Below, one piece after another: positions 1-11,200 of a stretch of DNA of 64,000 nt. Location of the stretch: the NCBI RefSeq assembly GCF_000247815.1, contig NC_021673.1:1262514-1326513 (forward strand), given 5' to 3'. Numbering within the stretch: position 1 is the first letter of the stretch; each line of letters opens with the position of its first letter. Source of the DNA: Ficedula albicollis (lineage: Eukaryota; Chordata; Aves; Passeriformes; Muscicapidae). Both the position numbers and the translations under genes were made by a program. The notes under the pieces were generated by a model. That model had not been told where the DNA came from. It saw nothing but the letters and a program-made list of their open reading frames with translations, and ran no database searches.

Positions 1-1275
1 GGAGCAGCAGGGAAATATTCCAGCATGGATTGGGAATTGTCCATGGGAGCAGCAGGGACAGGATCCAGCAGGGACTAGGAATTGTCCCTTGGGATGGGAG
101 CAGCAGGGAAATATTCCAGCAGGGACCAGGGAAATATTCCAGCATGGATTGGGAATTGTCCATGGGAGCAGCAGGGAAATATTCCAGCATGGATTGGGAA
201 TTGTCCATGGGAGCAGCAGGGAAATATTCCAGCATGGATTGGGAATTGTCCATGGGAGCAGCAGGGAAATATTCCAGCATGGATTGGGAATTGTCCATGG
301 GAGCAGCAGGGAAATATTCCAGCATGGATTGGGAATTGTCCATGGGAGCAGCAGGGAAATATTCCAGCATGGATTGGGAATTGTCCATGGGAGCAGCAGG
401 GAAATATTCCAGCATGGATTGGGAATTGTCCATGGGAGCAGCAGGGAAATATTCCAGCATGGATTGGGAATTGTCCATGGGAGCAGCAGGGACAGGATCC
501 AGCATGGATTGGGAATTGTCCCTTGGGAGAAGCAGGGAAAGGTTCCAGCATGGATTGGGGATTGTCCATGGGAGCAGCAGGGACAGGTTCTAGAATGGAT
601 TGGGAATTGTCCCTGAGGGTGGGAGCAGCAGGGAAATATTCCAGCAGGGATTGGGAATTGTCCATGGGAGCAGCAGGGAAATATTCCAGCATGGATTGGG
701 AATTGTCCATGGGAGCAGCAGGGAAATATTCCAGCATGGATTGGGAATTGTCCATGGGAGCAGCAGGGAAATATTCCAGCATGGATTGGGAATTGTCCAT
801 GGGAGCAGCAGGGAAATATTCCAGCATGGATTGGGAATTGTCCATGGGAGCAGCAGGGAAATATTCCAGCATGGATTGGGAATTGTCCATGGGAGCAGCA
901 GGGAAATATTCCAGCATGGATTGGGAATTGTCCATGGGAGCAGCAGGGAAATATTCCAGCATGGATTGGGAATTGTCCATGGGAGCAGCAGGGAAATATT
1001 CCAGCATGGATTGGGAATTGTCCATGGGAGCAGCAGGGAAAGGTTCCAGCACAGATTGGGAATTGTCCCTCAGGATGGGAGCAGCAGGGAAATATTCCAG
1101 CATGGATTGGGAATTGTCCATGGGAGCAGCAGGGAAATATTCCAGCACAGATTGGGAATTGTCCCTCAGGATGGGAGCAGCAGGGAAATATTCCAGCATG
1201 GACTGGGAATTGTCCCGTGGGATGGGACAGGGACAGGCTCCAGCACGGACTGGGCAGGGAATTGTCTCTCAGGCT
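1..1275. repeat. 45-bp minisatellite, about 27 units
   Basis: The unit starts ggagcagcagggaaatattc and ends ggaattgtccat; successive units start 45 bp apart. Variants carry acagg for aaata or a 6-bp ctcagg insertion near the right end. Because 45 is a multiple of 3, several frames stay open for hundreds of codons (15-residue repeats such as MGAAGKYSSMDWELS), so these frames are not genes. The array begins before the window. Confidence 0.95.
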
Positions 1276-1587
1276 GGAGTGCTGTGGTGGGGTGGGGCTG
1301 TCCCCATGCATTCCCACCAAGGAGCTCCATACCCTTAAATGTGGAGGTCGGGGCAGGAAAAGGAGGGTTTCCAGAGGGGTTCCCAGGCTCCTCCTGGCCT
1401 GGATGTCACCCCAACAAGGCTGAGGTCGCTGAGGCTGTTCCCTGGCTGAGGCTGGAGCATCCCTGCAGCACTGGGAAGATCCCAGTTCTGGATCTTACCC
1501 AGGGCAGGAATCCCAGCCACAGGCAGGGAATCACATTTGGGAAAGGAGCTGTGGGTTTGCATTGGAGAATCCAAACATCCAGCACCA
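1276..1587. other. Unique sequence, no feature seen
   Basis: Non-repetitive GC-rich sequence between the first minisatellite and a CR1 fragment. I see no exon-like frame with splice sites. Confidence 0.5.
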
Positions 1588-1712
1588 GCATGGGATGGCT
1601 TGGCTTGGGAGGGACCTCAAGGATGATCCAGTTCCATCCCTGCCATGGACAGGGACAATTCCCACCATCCCAGGATGCTCCAAGCCCTGCCCAGCCTGGC
1701 CTTGGACTCCTC
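1588..1712 (-). mobile_element. CR1 retroposon 3' fragment
   Basis: Reads on the plus strand as the reverse complement of a CR1 3' end: ggcttgggagggacctcaag, then ccctgccatggacagggac, then caagccctgcccagcctggc. These blocks occur in the same order in other copies here. It is 5'-truncated, as is usual for CR1. Confidence 0.75.
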
Positions 1713-2072
1713 CTGTCTCTTCAGATTCCCCCTCTGACTCCAGCTCCTGGTTCCCATCCCTGTCTTGGAATAACAAATTCCTCAGTCTGGTCAATCCCTG
1801 AAGGTTTTTTATTTTTGCCTCCCTGTTGGATTTGCTTGGAAAACCCCCTGGATGTTTCCCTGTGGGACACAGGCTGCAGGTGGTGATGCCTTTGCTCCAT
1901 GAGTCAGCGCTCTGCCATTCCATCGGGCACCCAAAAATTCCAGGGGACACTGCTGTCCCAGACTATCCATAAACACAGGGAAAGCCAGGCTTAGGCAGGT
2001 CTCCATGAAAAGCATGGAGCAAACGAGTGGGGTGAGGGAGATTATCAGAGGAAATAACACATCCTACTGCTT
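1713..2072. other. Unique sequence with a half MARE/AP-1 motif
   Basis: Non-repetitive. TGAGTCAGC at 1900-1908 is a half Maf-recognition element. A single AP-1 7-mer is expected by chance about every 8 kb, so this alone is weak. Confidence 0.4.
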
Positions 2073-2320
2073 AATCATGGAATCCTGGAATGGTGGGGGT
2101 TGGGAAGCACCTTAAGGATGATCCCTGCCATGGCAGGGACACCTCCCACTGCCCCAGGCTGCTCCAAGTGTCCGCCCTGGCCTTGGGCACTTCCAGGGAT
2201 CCAGGGGCAGCCACAGTTCCTCTGGGAATTCCATCCCAGCTCCTCCCCACCCTCCAAGCCAGGAATCCCTTCCCAATATCCCACCTAACCCTTCCTCTAT
2301 TCCCTCCACACTTGCCTTCC
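2073..2320 (-). mobile_element. CR1 retroposon 3' fragment
   Basis: Plus strand shows atcatggaatcctggaatgg (reverse complement of the 3' tail), then ggttgggaagcaccttaagg, the conserved catggcagggacacctccc, and tctgggaattccatcccagc. About 250 bp of CR1 in minus orientation. Confidence 0.85.
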
Positions 2321-3589
2321 CAGTCGTAACTGTGCTTGGAACTGTATAAAATAGACCAGACAAGTCCAGATGGCCCAAAACCTTTTTAAAACCCCATTTT
2401 GGGGAGGATCCCACTGGAACCTGGCACCTCAGGCTGTGTCCGTGCCAGCCCAGATCTGCTAAAAATATCTGGGATTTCTCTCCCCGAGGGGACGAGTTGT
2501 GGCTGGGGAACCCCTCTGGCTCTGGAGCAGCACCCAGCCCCATTCCTTCATCCCAGATTATCCCTGGGCTCGGCCTAAGCCCCATCCCAGAGGAGTTTGA
2601 TGCCGAGCGAAACCCCGAGCGGATCCAGGCAGCGTTCGGTTCGCTGGGGCCGGCGGTGCCTGCAGTGCCAGGAGTGATTTATCTCCTCCTAACCCAGACA
2701 CGTAAACAGGGCCATGAATCATGCCTTAAATCATCCCCTAAAAGTGCCTCTTTTCCCTGGGAGGCCGTAAAGGGAGCCTGGGATGAGCTCACCCACCCGG
2801 AGGGACTCGCTCGCCTTCCTCCCGCTCCTCTTCACCCTCTGCGCGGGTCTTTCCCAGAACTGCTGCTCCCACTGCCAATCCCGGGCTTTTCCCCGCTCGC
2901 TCGGGCTTTGTAAAGTTAACAGCCCGGCTTAGGCAGGGACAGATGGTCCTGATAAGCCGCAGCCTCCTTAAAAGTGTTGCAACCCAGTTTTCCTTCCAAG
3001 TGCTCCCTGCTGGAGCCAGAGCTTTGTGGTGAGGAATCATGGATCACCTGGCTGGAGCTGGGATTTATTTCCTTCTGCTGCTGCTTTGCCTAAAAGAGTC
3101 ACTTATTAATCACCAGCTTCTCCTGCAAAATGATGGGGACCCCCCACTTGAGGTTCCATCACCTTTTCCAGGATGAAGGAAGTGCTGATCCCTCCAGCAC
3201 AGCCAAAATTCCCGGCTACCCGTGACCTTTTCAGCACGGACAAAGGCAGATCCTCATGATTTATGGGAAGGAAAAAAACCACCACAAAAACCCAACAACC
3301 CCACACTAAAAATATCTCCCTGCCTTTCACCCTCCCAGCTGGAAGCTTTTCCAGAAATTCCCTCTGGATTCCAAAACAAGGCCAGTGCCCATCCACAAGC
3401 CCGTAAAACAAGTGATGACTTTTTGTCTGGATGAAAACGGACTTTTTTGGGATGAGGTTGGTGCAGGGATTCCAACCAACAGTGCTCACATCCTGCTTTG
3501 GAGGCTCCACCTGGCTGTCAACAAGAAACAGAGAGGGGGGGGGAAAAAATTCCATTGGAATCACGGGGATGTTGGAGATCTGTGAGAAG
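2321..3589. other. Unique, partly CpG-containing sequence
   Basis: No tandem repeat and no recognised gene. 2560-2960 is richer in CpG and holds a GATA-type motif (tgataagcc near 2951), gttaac near 2917 and cacgtaaacagg near 2699. It could be a non-coding regulatory region; I cannot support an exon. Confidence 0.35.
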
Positions 3590-3748
3590 GTGAGGCTGGA
3601 GCAGGACTCGTGGGATGCTCCATCCCTGGAAGTGCCCAGGGATAAGGCTTGGATCAGCCTGGGATAGAGGGTTCCCTGCCCATGGGGTTGGAGATGGGGT
3701 TCAAGGTCCCTTCTGACCCAAACCAGTCAGGAATTCTGTGACTCTGGC
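3590..3748 (+). mobile_element. CR1 retroposon 3' fragment
   Basis: Contains tccatccctggaagtgccc, then gcctgggatagagggttccc, then caaggtcccttctgaccc and a 3' tail resembling attctgtgactctg. This is the plus-orientation order of CR1. Confidence 0.8.
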
Positions 3749-4540
3749 ACCAGGATGACATGGAAATACCGGGAAAGGAAACCTGAGCCAGGCAGGTGCT
3801 TCCTGCACTTTTTCCCTGCAGGTGATCCGGGATTTTCCATCAGAAAACAAGAGAAGGAAAACTCTGGAAATCAGAAGTGAAAGGAATAAGTTTTTATGGC
3901 TCTGGAAATCTCCCAGTTCTGCCATCAGGGAATGTTCTTAATTGTGACTATTCCTGATTGGGATTTTTGGACACAGCTGTAAAGATGCTGCCAGGAGCTC
4001 TGGGTGTGTGCTGGAAAAGGCCATTCCCATTTTTTTTGTTATTTTTGGGAAACAAGATGTATTTCTGTTGTCCCCACTGGCCTAAGACCTTGTTCTCTCT
4101 GGGTCTGGCTTAAAATTCCCTGAGCTGAGCCTTCCCAGCTCACAGCTTCCCACAGTTTTGGGGTGACCTTGTTCCCTGTGCACAGCCCATCCACGACATC
4201 CTGTGATCCCGACTTTCCACCTCTGTCCCTGTTAGTCTGGACTTTAGGCCGGACTGTCTCAGCTCTGACACCAAAGCTGAGGCCACCTGGTCCTGCTGGG
4301 CTTTCCTGGTCACTGCTGAGCTTGGTTCATCCCACTTTTCTCAGACATCAGGGATACCCTGACAATGGGATTTCTGCCCAGGGTCATTCCATCCCTGGGA
4401 GGAGAATCCAGAATCCTTCCAGCCACTTCCCACTGCGGATCTGGAGGTGTCCCTCAATCCCTTGGTCATTCCCACAGCAAGCTGACCCTGGTTTAGTCAC
4501 CTCAGGCCTGGCTGAAGTTGGACTGGCTGTCCCACATCAG
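3749..4540. other. Unique sequence, no feature seen
   Basis: Non-repetitive with T-rich stretches around 4030. No convincing exon. Confidence 0.45.
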
Positions 4541-4740
4541 GGAATTATGGAATGGAATTATGGGATGGAAGGAAGCTTAAGGATCGCCCATTCCCACCTG
4601 CCACTGTCCCAGGCTGCTCCAAGCCCTGTTCAACCTGGCCTTGGACATTCCAGGGATCCAGGAGCAGCCACAGCTTCTCTGGGAATTCCATCCCAGGCCC
4701 TCCCCACCCGGAATTCCTTCCCCAAACCCGATCTCAGTGC
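4541..4740 (-). mobile_element. CR1 retroposon 3' fragment
   Basis: Starts with a degenerate tail (aattatggaatggaattatg), followed by tgggatggaaggaagcttaa, caggctgctccaagccctg, and tctgggaattccatcccagg. Minus orientation. Confidence 0.85.
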
Positions 4741-5711
4741 ACTCTCCTTCATCCTTCATCCTAAAACTAGGAGCAAAATTATATTTAACCCTCACATTGC
4801 CAGGTCTGATTTGGAGTTGTCCAAACCCAAGCAAGTCTGGGGCTCATAAAAACCCAACATCCATCGACACCTTCCCTTTGCGCTCCTCATCCCAGAGCTG
4901 GGAAATACAGGGCTGCATTTTTATTTTTTATTTTTTTCCCCCAGCCCTTGGTGCTATTTTCCAACCCCCAGCACTTTGGGAAGGACACAAACTCTCCCAG
5001 CATCCCCGGCCCCTCCGAGACAAGGCAAAAAGAGCTGGAATTTCGGCCGGTGGAAATCGAGCCTCCCTGCTGACGTCAGCTGGGGAAGGATCCCTTACTG
5101 AGAGCCCAGCCAGAATCCCACAGCCACAATCCAGGGCTTGTACCCAGGAATATCCTGGCAGAGCCAGCCCCCAGCACGTGCAGATATCGCGTTACCGGTG
5201 CCCCAGTTAGAAACGCTCGGAGCAGCACCGGGAATTTCGTGCCACGCCCTGGCCCGTGACTTTGGGATGATGAATTTACTCCTGTCTGGGCCTTAAATTT
5301 AGCACAGACTCCTCTCCATCCCCCCCCCCAAAAAAATAAATTAAAAAATAGATTGGATGCCTCTCAAAAAAGAGACGGGGATTTCATTCACCCGTGAGAA
5401 ATGGGCTTTGCTCCCGAATAGCGGCGGGAATTCCGTCTGGAGTTTTGTGCCTTGGAATAGTTTGTGCCAACAGATCCGTGAGCAAACAATGGATGCAGGG
5501 AATTCCAGTTCATCCCAGCCTGGACTCTGGGTGCCTCACTGGGTAATGAAACCAGTTTGAACTTTAAGCTCCCAAGGTTCACCAATGGTTCCATTTCTCT
5601 CCCCTCACTCCTGGGGGGATTTTCCAGACTCTGAGCAGCTTTAATACCTCAGCTGAAAATCAGGTTGATTACAAGTTTTCCAATATATTCCAAAAAGTCA
5701 AAGTTGCAAGG
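4741..5711. other. Unique sequence
   Basis: Contains a C-MARE/CRE palindrome at 5068-5081 (listed separately), a 10-base C run followed by A at 5320-5337, and moderately CpG-rich sequence at 5030-5260. No exon supported. Confidence 0.4.
5068..5081. promoter_or_regulatory. CRE / C-MARE-like palindrome
   Basis: tgctgacgtcagct contains the 12-bp palindrome GCTGACGTCAGC with a perfect CRE core TGACGTCA. It matches 13 of 14 positions of the CRE-type Maf recognition element TGCTGACGTCAGCA. CREB/ATF and MAF families bind such sites; whether this one is used is unknown. Confidence 0.4.
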
Positions 5712-5770
5712 GAAGGTCATGGCATGGCCAGGGTTGGAAGGGACCTTGAGGATGATCCATCTCCAACCCC
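5712..5770 (-). mobile_element. Short CR1 fragment
   Basis: gccagggttggaagggacct then tgaggatgatccatctccaa is the reverse-complement CR1 3' terminus, truncated after about 55 bp. Confidence 0.6.
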
Positions 5771-5956
5771 GGATGTGCACGAATGAAAAATGAAATAAAT
5801 CCAATTTCTATAGGGAATTAAATTTTTAAAATTCTGATTTTGGACTGATTAAAGACTCCTTGGGGTTCCAGTTTTTATTCAGGAGTCGGAGGTTGGAAAA
5901 TAAGCATGGATGGAGGAGATGGAGGGAAGTTCCACCACATATTTTCACAATGGAGT
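5771..5956. other. AT-rich unique sequence
   Basis: Short AT-rich stretch (aatttttaaaattctgat) with no repeat or exon visible. Confidence 0.4.
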
Positions 5957-6464
5957 TTCTTCCCTATCTCCTAAAATGTGGGATTTGGCCCCTTTGGGGC
6001 CGGGAATGGGGCTGGCAGTGGGGTGAGTTCAGCTGAACCAGGGCCTGTTTTCCTTGGGAGAATTCCCAGCAGGAACACTGATGTGCCATGTCACCACCGT
6101 GGGACGTGGCCTCCAACTCCCACAGCAGCTGTTCCCAGTGGGTGACAAATCCTGGCTGGAATAATGAACATGGAAAGAGGGGTTGGAAAAGAGGAGGAAA
6201 TGGAATCCCATTCTTCCCTATCTCCTAAAATGTGGGATTTGGCCCCTTTGGGGCCGGGAATGGGGCTGGCAGTGGGGTGAGTTCAGCTGAACCAGGGCCT
6301 GTTTTCCTTGGGAGAATTCCCAGCAGGAACACTGATGTGCCATGTCACCACCGTGGGACGTGGCCTCCAACTCCCACAGCAGCTGTTCCCAGTGGGTGAC
6401 AAATCCTGGCTGGAATAATGAACATGGAAAGAGGGGTTGGAAAAGAGGAGGAAATGGAATCCCA
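5957..6464. repeat. Perfect 254-bp tandem duplication
   Basis: 5957-6210 and 6211-6464 both start ttcttccctatctcctaaaa and end ggaaatggaatccca. I read them base by base and saw no difference. Each copy ends with one unit of the minisatellite that continues to the right, so the duplication includes the array's left edge. Confidence 0.95.
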
Positions 6465-7410
6465 GGTGGAATAATGGTCATGGAAAAAGGGCTTGGAAAA
6501 GAGGAGGAAATGGAATCCTGGCTGGAAGTAAAGAGCATGGAGAGAGGGCTTGGAGAAGAGGATGGGAAATGGAATCCTGGGTGGAATAATGAGCTTGGAA
6601 AAAGGGCTTGAAAAAGAGAAGGAAATGGAATCCTGGGTAAATAATGATAATGGAAAAAGGGCTTGGAAAAGAGGAGGAAATGGAATCCTGGCTGGAAGTA
6701 AAGAGCATGGAGAGAGGGCTTGGAGAAGAGGATGGGAAATGGAATCCTGGGTGGAATAATGAGCTTGGAAAAAGGGCTTGGAAAAGAGAAGGAAATGGAA
6801 TCCTGGGTGGAATAAAGATCACGGAAAGAGGGCTTGGAAAAGAGGATGGGAAATGGAATCCTGGGTGGAATAATGAGCTTGGAAAAAGGGCTTGGAAAAG
6901 AGAAGGAAATGGAATCCTGGGTGGAAGTAAAGAGCATGTTGGGAAATGGAATCCTGGGTGGAATAATGAGCTTGGAAAAAGGGCTTGGAAAAGAGAAGGA
7001 AATGGAATCCTGGCTGGAATAAAGAGCGTGGAGGAGAGGGCTTGGAGAAGAGGATGGGAAATGGAATTCTGGGTGGAATAATGGTCATGGAAAAAGGGCT
7101 TGGAAAAGAGGAGGAAATGGAATCCTGGCTGGAAGTAAAGAGCATGGAGAGAGGGCTTGGAGAAGAGGATGGGAAATGGAATCCTGGGTGGAATAACGAT
7201 TATGGAAAAAGGGCTTGGAAAAGAGGAGGAAATGGAATCCTGGCTGGAAGTAAAGAGCATGGAGAGAGGGCTTGGAGAAGAGGATGGGAAATGGAATCCT
7301 GGGTGGAATAACGATTATGGAAAAAGGGCTTGGAAAAGAGGAGGAAATGGAATCCTGGCTGGAATAATGAGCATGGAAAGAGGGCTTGGAAAGGAGAAGG
7401 AAATGTGGCC
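6163..7410. repeat. 56-59 bp minisatellite with 117-bp higher-order dimers
   Basis: Two related units alternate. One has ggaataatgg-catggaaaaagggcttgg, the other ggaagtaaagagcatggaga and ggcttggagaagaggatggg. Around 7190-7420 the dimer repeats almost identically (both with ggaataacgattatgg), a sign of unequal exchange of dimers. Long frames across it are repeat artefacts. Confidence 0.92.
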
Positions 7411-8351
7411 TCTGGCACCTGGAGTCGTGCCCCCAGCACAAAGCCCTGCAATGGGAAACCACTTCTAACACAGCCCCAGACAGCACCCAAAGGGCTTTAG
7501 TCCTGAGCCTTCCTCTAAGCCAGGCTTAGGGCAGCAGGTGGAGGAGGGATGAAAGGAAAAGGCGGGAGAGGAGGGAGCTCAGGTTTCCTGGGACGCAGGC
7601 TCTGCATCTTGGGGGGCTCACAGCAGAGTCCCTCCACCCCTGAGCACAAACAGATCCTTTCCAACGGGAATTCAGATGGAAAACCGATGACAGCATTCCC
7701 TCTAGGCACAGATCCAAGAGCACTTTGCTGCCCCACACCAAATGTGACGGGATTCAATCCATGCTGGTGGATTTGGGCTCCTCTTGGAGGTTCACAGCCA
7801 GGAGATCACAGCTCCTCATGGCTTCAGCCCATCTGGGCAGAATTCCCACAGCTCAGGATCCCTCCCCGCATTCCCTGTGCTGGGAGAAATCCTGAGGCAG
7901 CTGGGAAGAGTTTCTGGAGAATTGGAAATGGCAGAAAAATGATCTTGGAGTTCTGAGTGTGGGGGGAATTTTGGATCATGGCGTGCAGCACATCCACAGG
8001 AGGTGGAGATCCAACACCCTGAGTGACCAGGCAAGATATCCTGGCTGGGAACTCAATATTCTGGAGAAATTGGGATTTGGCCTTTAATTCCAAGCCCTGG
8101 AGATCCAGGGGTTTGGTTTCCTTCCCAAAACACCACGGCCACAGCTCCGACTGCTCTGATCTCACCTCCCGCAGCACCGAAATCGGGAGCAGCGTTTGTG
8201 GCAGCCCCTGCTCACCAGGAGAGGCAGGGATGGGCTCTGGGGGATGAGTCAGCCCATCCCAAGGCACGACTCCTCTTGGAAAAGGCCACGCTGGCTGCTA
8301 GGAAAAGCTGGATTTGAGAAGTTGTGGCTGTCTCATCGCTGGGATTGATCA
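7411..8351. other. Unique sequence
   Basis: Non-repetitive. Contains TGAGTCAGC at 8245-8253. Several 70-150-codon open frames cross it, but none has splice signals or a recognisable domain. Confidence 0.4.
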
Positions 8352-8565
8352 AAGCCGGGCTGGACGGGGTTTGGAGCAGCCTGGGATAGTGGAAGGTGTC
8401 CCTGCCCTTGGAATGGGGTGGAATTCCTGAATAAAAACCAGAATTCTGGTGAGTCTTCAATCAGTCCGAAACTGGCATTTTTAAATTTCATTCCCTAAAG
8501 AAATTGGATTTATTTCATTAAGGTCCCCTTCCAACCCAAATCATTCCAGGATTCTACAAATCCTG
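8352..8565 (+). mobile_element. CR1 3' fragment interrupted by about 85 bp of other sequence
   Basis: 8352-8430 carries gggctggacggggtttggag and gatagtggaaggtgtccctg. The expected terminal block aaggtccccttccaaccc appears only at 8521-8538. The 8431-8520 stretch between is AT-rich and not CR1-like, so the element was split or locally replaced. Confidence 0.65.
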
Positions 8566-8707
8566 ATGGATTTTTCCCTGAGGGCAGGTGTGAACTTTCC
8601 TCTTCATCTCTCTGCTGGAATTTGGGGTCAAAATCCAGAATTTCTACAAAAACACTGCCAAAATCATCCCTGGCCAGTTCAGCCCCTCCCCACTGGAGTG
8701 AGGGAAG

Positions 8708-8789
8708 GCAGCCTGGAATCCCTGCCTGGATTAGGGAAGAATCCTCAAGCAGCCTGGAATCCCTGCCTGGATTAGGGAGGAATCCTCAA
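8708..8789. repeat. 41-bp direct duplication
   Basis: gcagcctggaatccctgcct starts at 8708 and again at 8749. The two 41-bp copies differ at one position (agggaagaatcc versus agggaggaatcc). Confidence 0.9.
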
Positions 8790-9330
8790 GGACACTCCAG
8801 AAGCATCCACACATTTTGGGTCCGGCTTTTCTCGTGACAGAAAGAAACCAAAACAACTTCCCAGCTTCCTTTGTGTCCCAAATAAACCCGACTGCTCCCT
8901 CTGCACCTCTGCCAGGCCCAGATCCTGCTTTTCCACCCCTTTTCCAGAGGTTTCTGAAGGAGGGCATTCCCAGGGCCATCCCCATGTTTGGAAATCCAGC
9001 CCTTCCCTGTTTCCCCCACAGATTCTCCTGGGGAGCACCAAAGGTTGGAATGTTGGATTTGGAGTTTGGAACAGCTGAGCTGCCCTGGTGGGATTTTATT
9101 CCAAAGGCTGCCTTTGTGTCCCCTCTGCCAGGACAGAACACCGAGGGTCTGGCTGGATTCTGGGAATATTTCCTGTGGAGCCAGAAGAATTCCAGCCCAA
9201 AGCTGATCCCTGAGCTTTAAAGGCCAACATCTCCTGGAGCTGCAAAAGCTTGGAGGTTTGCTCAAGGCTTGGGCAGCACAGGGGGCTCAGAGCTACCCTG
9301 GAGCAAAAAATCCAAGGCTGAGACAATCTC
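8790..9330. other. Unique sequence, no feature seen
   Basis: Non-repetitive. The plus-strand frame 8816-9220 is open but shows no domain or splice context, so I do not call it coding. Confidence 0.4.
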
Positions 9331-9398
9331 AGGGTGGTTTTCTTGGGAAAGAGGGAGAACCAACAGGGTGGTTTTCTTGGGAAAGAGGGAGAACCAAC
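9331..9398. repeat. 34-bp direct duplication
   Basis: agggtggttttcttgggaaa occurs at 9331 and 9365; the two copies are identical over 34 bp. Confidence 0.9.
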
Positions 9399-9438
9399 TT
9401 TTGGGAGCCACAAATCCATCCTCAGACAGTGATACCAA

Positions 9439-9472
9439 CCCATCCCATCCCATCCCATCCCATCCCATCCCA
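9439..9472. repeat. (CATCC)n microsatellite
   Basis: About seven catcc units, the same motif as the large arrays at 31005-31173 and 31386-31556 read on the other strand. Confidence 0.9.
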
Positions 9473-10028
9473 GAGCTGAGCAGTCCCAGGAAATGGAAGG
9501 GATTGTCCCTGACTCTGGACAGAGGAATGTCTCCATGGCTGGAGACAGGAAATAGGCTGGGAAGGAAAATTTTGGTGGGAGAAGGGAGCATAAAGCTGGG
9601 AAAGGGATGAATTCAAAGTTCAGTGCATCCTTTGCAGCTTGGGAGAACATTTAGGAACTAGAATCTCTCCTCTGACACAGATTCATGGGATGAACGTGAA
9701 TTTTCCTGCATTTCCCAACTGCAACCTCCCTGGAATAAAACCAGTGGCTGGAATGGAGGAGCATTTGGGAATCCGAACAGGGAAAGAGGGAAATAAAGAA
9801 AGGGAGCAGCCAAATAAACCAGGGAAGTTTTGGGCTGGGTTTGACCCCACACCCTCACTCTGGAGTATCCCAAAATCCCGGGAAGGCAAAGGATTTGTCA
9901 CAGCTGCAGCCTGAACCTTGCACTTTTCCCAATTGGAAACAAATGGCTGCTGTCCCTTTTCCATTCCCTGGTTTTACAACACTTTGGAATTAGGCTGATG
10001 AGGAGTTTCCTTGCCAGCTCCGTCTATC
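9473..10028. other. Unique sequence, no feature seen
   Basis: Non-repetitive sequence between two simple repeats. No exon, RNA gene or mobile element recognised. Confidence 0.4.
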
Positions 10029-10062
10029 TTGGGCTAATTACAGAGGCTCTGCTAATTGTGGG

Positions 10063-10131
<69 letters not shown>

Positions 10132-10330
10132 AACCTATGGAACCACAGCATTCCTGCATTGAGGGAGAAAAACCTATGGAACCACAGCATTCCTGCTCTG
10201 GGCTGATTACAGAGACCTTGCTAATTGAGGGAGAAAAACCTATGGAACCACAGCATTCCTGCTCTGGGCTGATTACAGAGACCTTGCTAATTGTGGGATA
10301 AAACCTGTGGAACCACTGCATTCCTGCTGT
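10029..10330. repeat. ~62-bp tandem repeat, about 4 units, split by poly-C
   Basis: Units share ctaattgtgggataaaacc, ggaaccacagcattcctgc and ctgggctgattacagagac. In the first unit the step from gtggga to aaaacct is interrupted by 66 C. Confidence 0.85.
10064..10129 (+). repeat. Poly-C tract, 66 bases
   Basis: Uninterrupted C inserted at a point where sister units have only a single t. Real expansion or assembly artefact cannot be separated from the sequence alone. Confidence 0.9.
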
Positions 10331-10611
10331 GGAATTCCAGAGGGAATTGTGTGGGGGAATCCACACTCCTGCTCATCCCAGCTCTCCCCTCCCTGGGTGG
10401 TTGTGCTCCCCACAGGATAATGAAAGGAGAATTAAAGGGAGCAGGCAGGAATTCCAGGCTCTGGAGAAGAGCCACAGGGCTGAGGCTGGCTAAGGGAATG
10501 CACAACAAGGAGCTGGAGAGGGAGAATCCAGGGATTTGGGAAAGTCAAGGCAAAGTGAGGAACGGCAGGGCTGGCGCTCCTTGGTGGAGAAGGGATGGGG
10601 AAAATGTTGGA
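10331..10611. other. Unique sequence, no feature seen
   Basis: Non-repetitive sequence between the 62-bp repeat and a CR1 fragment; nothing recognised. Confidence 0.4.
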
Positions 10612-10725
10612 TTCTCTGCTTGGAGCAATCTGGGACAGTGGGAGCTGTCCCTGCCCAAGGCACAGGGTTGGAATGGGATGGGTTTTAAAGTCCTTCCATC
10701 CCAAACCATTCCAGGATTCCATGGA
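10612..10725 (+). mobile_element. CR1 retroposon 3' fragment
   Basis: tggagcaatctgggacagtg, gagctgtccctgcccaaggc, then aagtccttccatcccaaacc and the tail ccattccaggattccatgg. Plus orientation. Confidence 0.8.
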
Positions 10726-10944
10726 ACTCTGGAAATGGATACAGGGAGCTCCTGTTAAATAATCCTTGAACAGAGGGATGGCTGGGAAACAGTGGGAGCC
10801 TTCCTGAAATCCCTGGAGATGGGGCCCTAAAATGACAGCAGGGGTGGGAGAAGGGGAAGGATCACTGCCAACAATTCTGGTATTCTTTTCCCCAAGCACT
10901 TGGGAATATCCTCTATGGAGTCAGGGCCTCAGGCTGGACAGACT
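10726..10944. other. Unique spacer
   Basis: Short non-repetitive spacer between two CR1 fragments of opposite orientation. Confidence 0.4.
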
Positions 10945-11200
10945 TTTCATGGAATCACAGAGTCTGAGACTGGTTTGGGTTGGAAGAGACCCTAAAGCTC
11001 ATCTTGTTCCACGTTACACTTCCACTATCCTGGGTTGCTCCAAACTCCATCCAGCCTGGCCTTGGGCACTGCCAGGGATCCAGGGGCAGCCACAGCTGCT
11101 CTGGGAATTCCATCCCAGCCAGGAATTCCTCCCTAAAATCCCATGTAAATCTCCCTTTTCCCAGTCTGGAACTGCTGCTCCTTGTCCCGTCCCTGCAGGG
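10945..11200 (-). mobile_element. CR1 retroposon 3' fragment
   Basis: Starts tcatggaatcacagagtctg, then ggtttgggttggaagagacc, catccagcctggccttggg, and tctgggaattccatcccagc. One of the best preserved copies, in minus orientation. Confidence 0.88.

Noticed and set aside
1..1275. Possible CRISPR-like regular repeats in the 45-bp array and other minisatellites
   Set aside because: Units are contiguous with no variable spacers, and the context is vertebrate.
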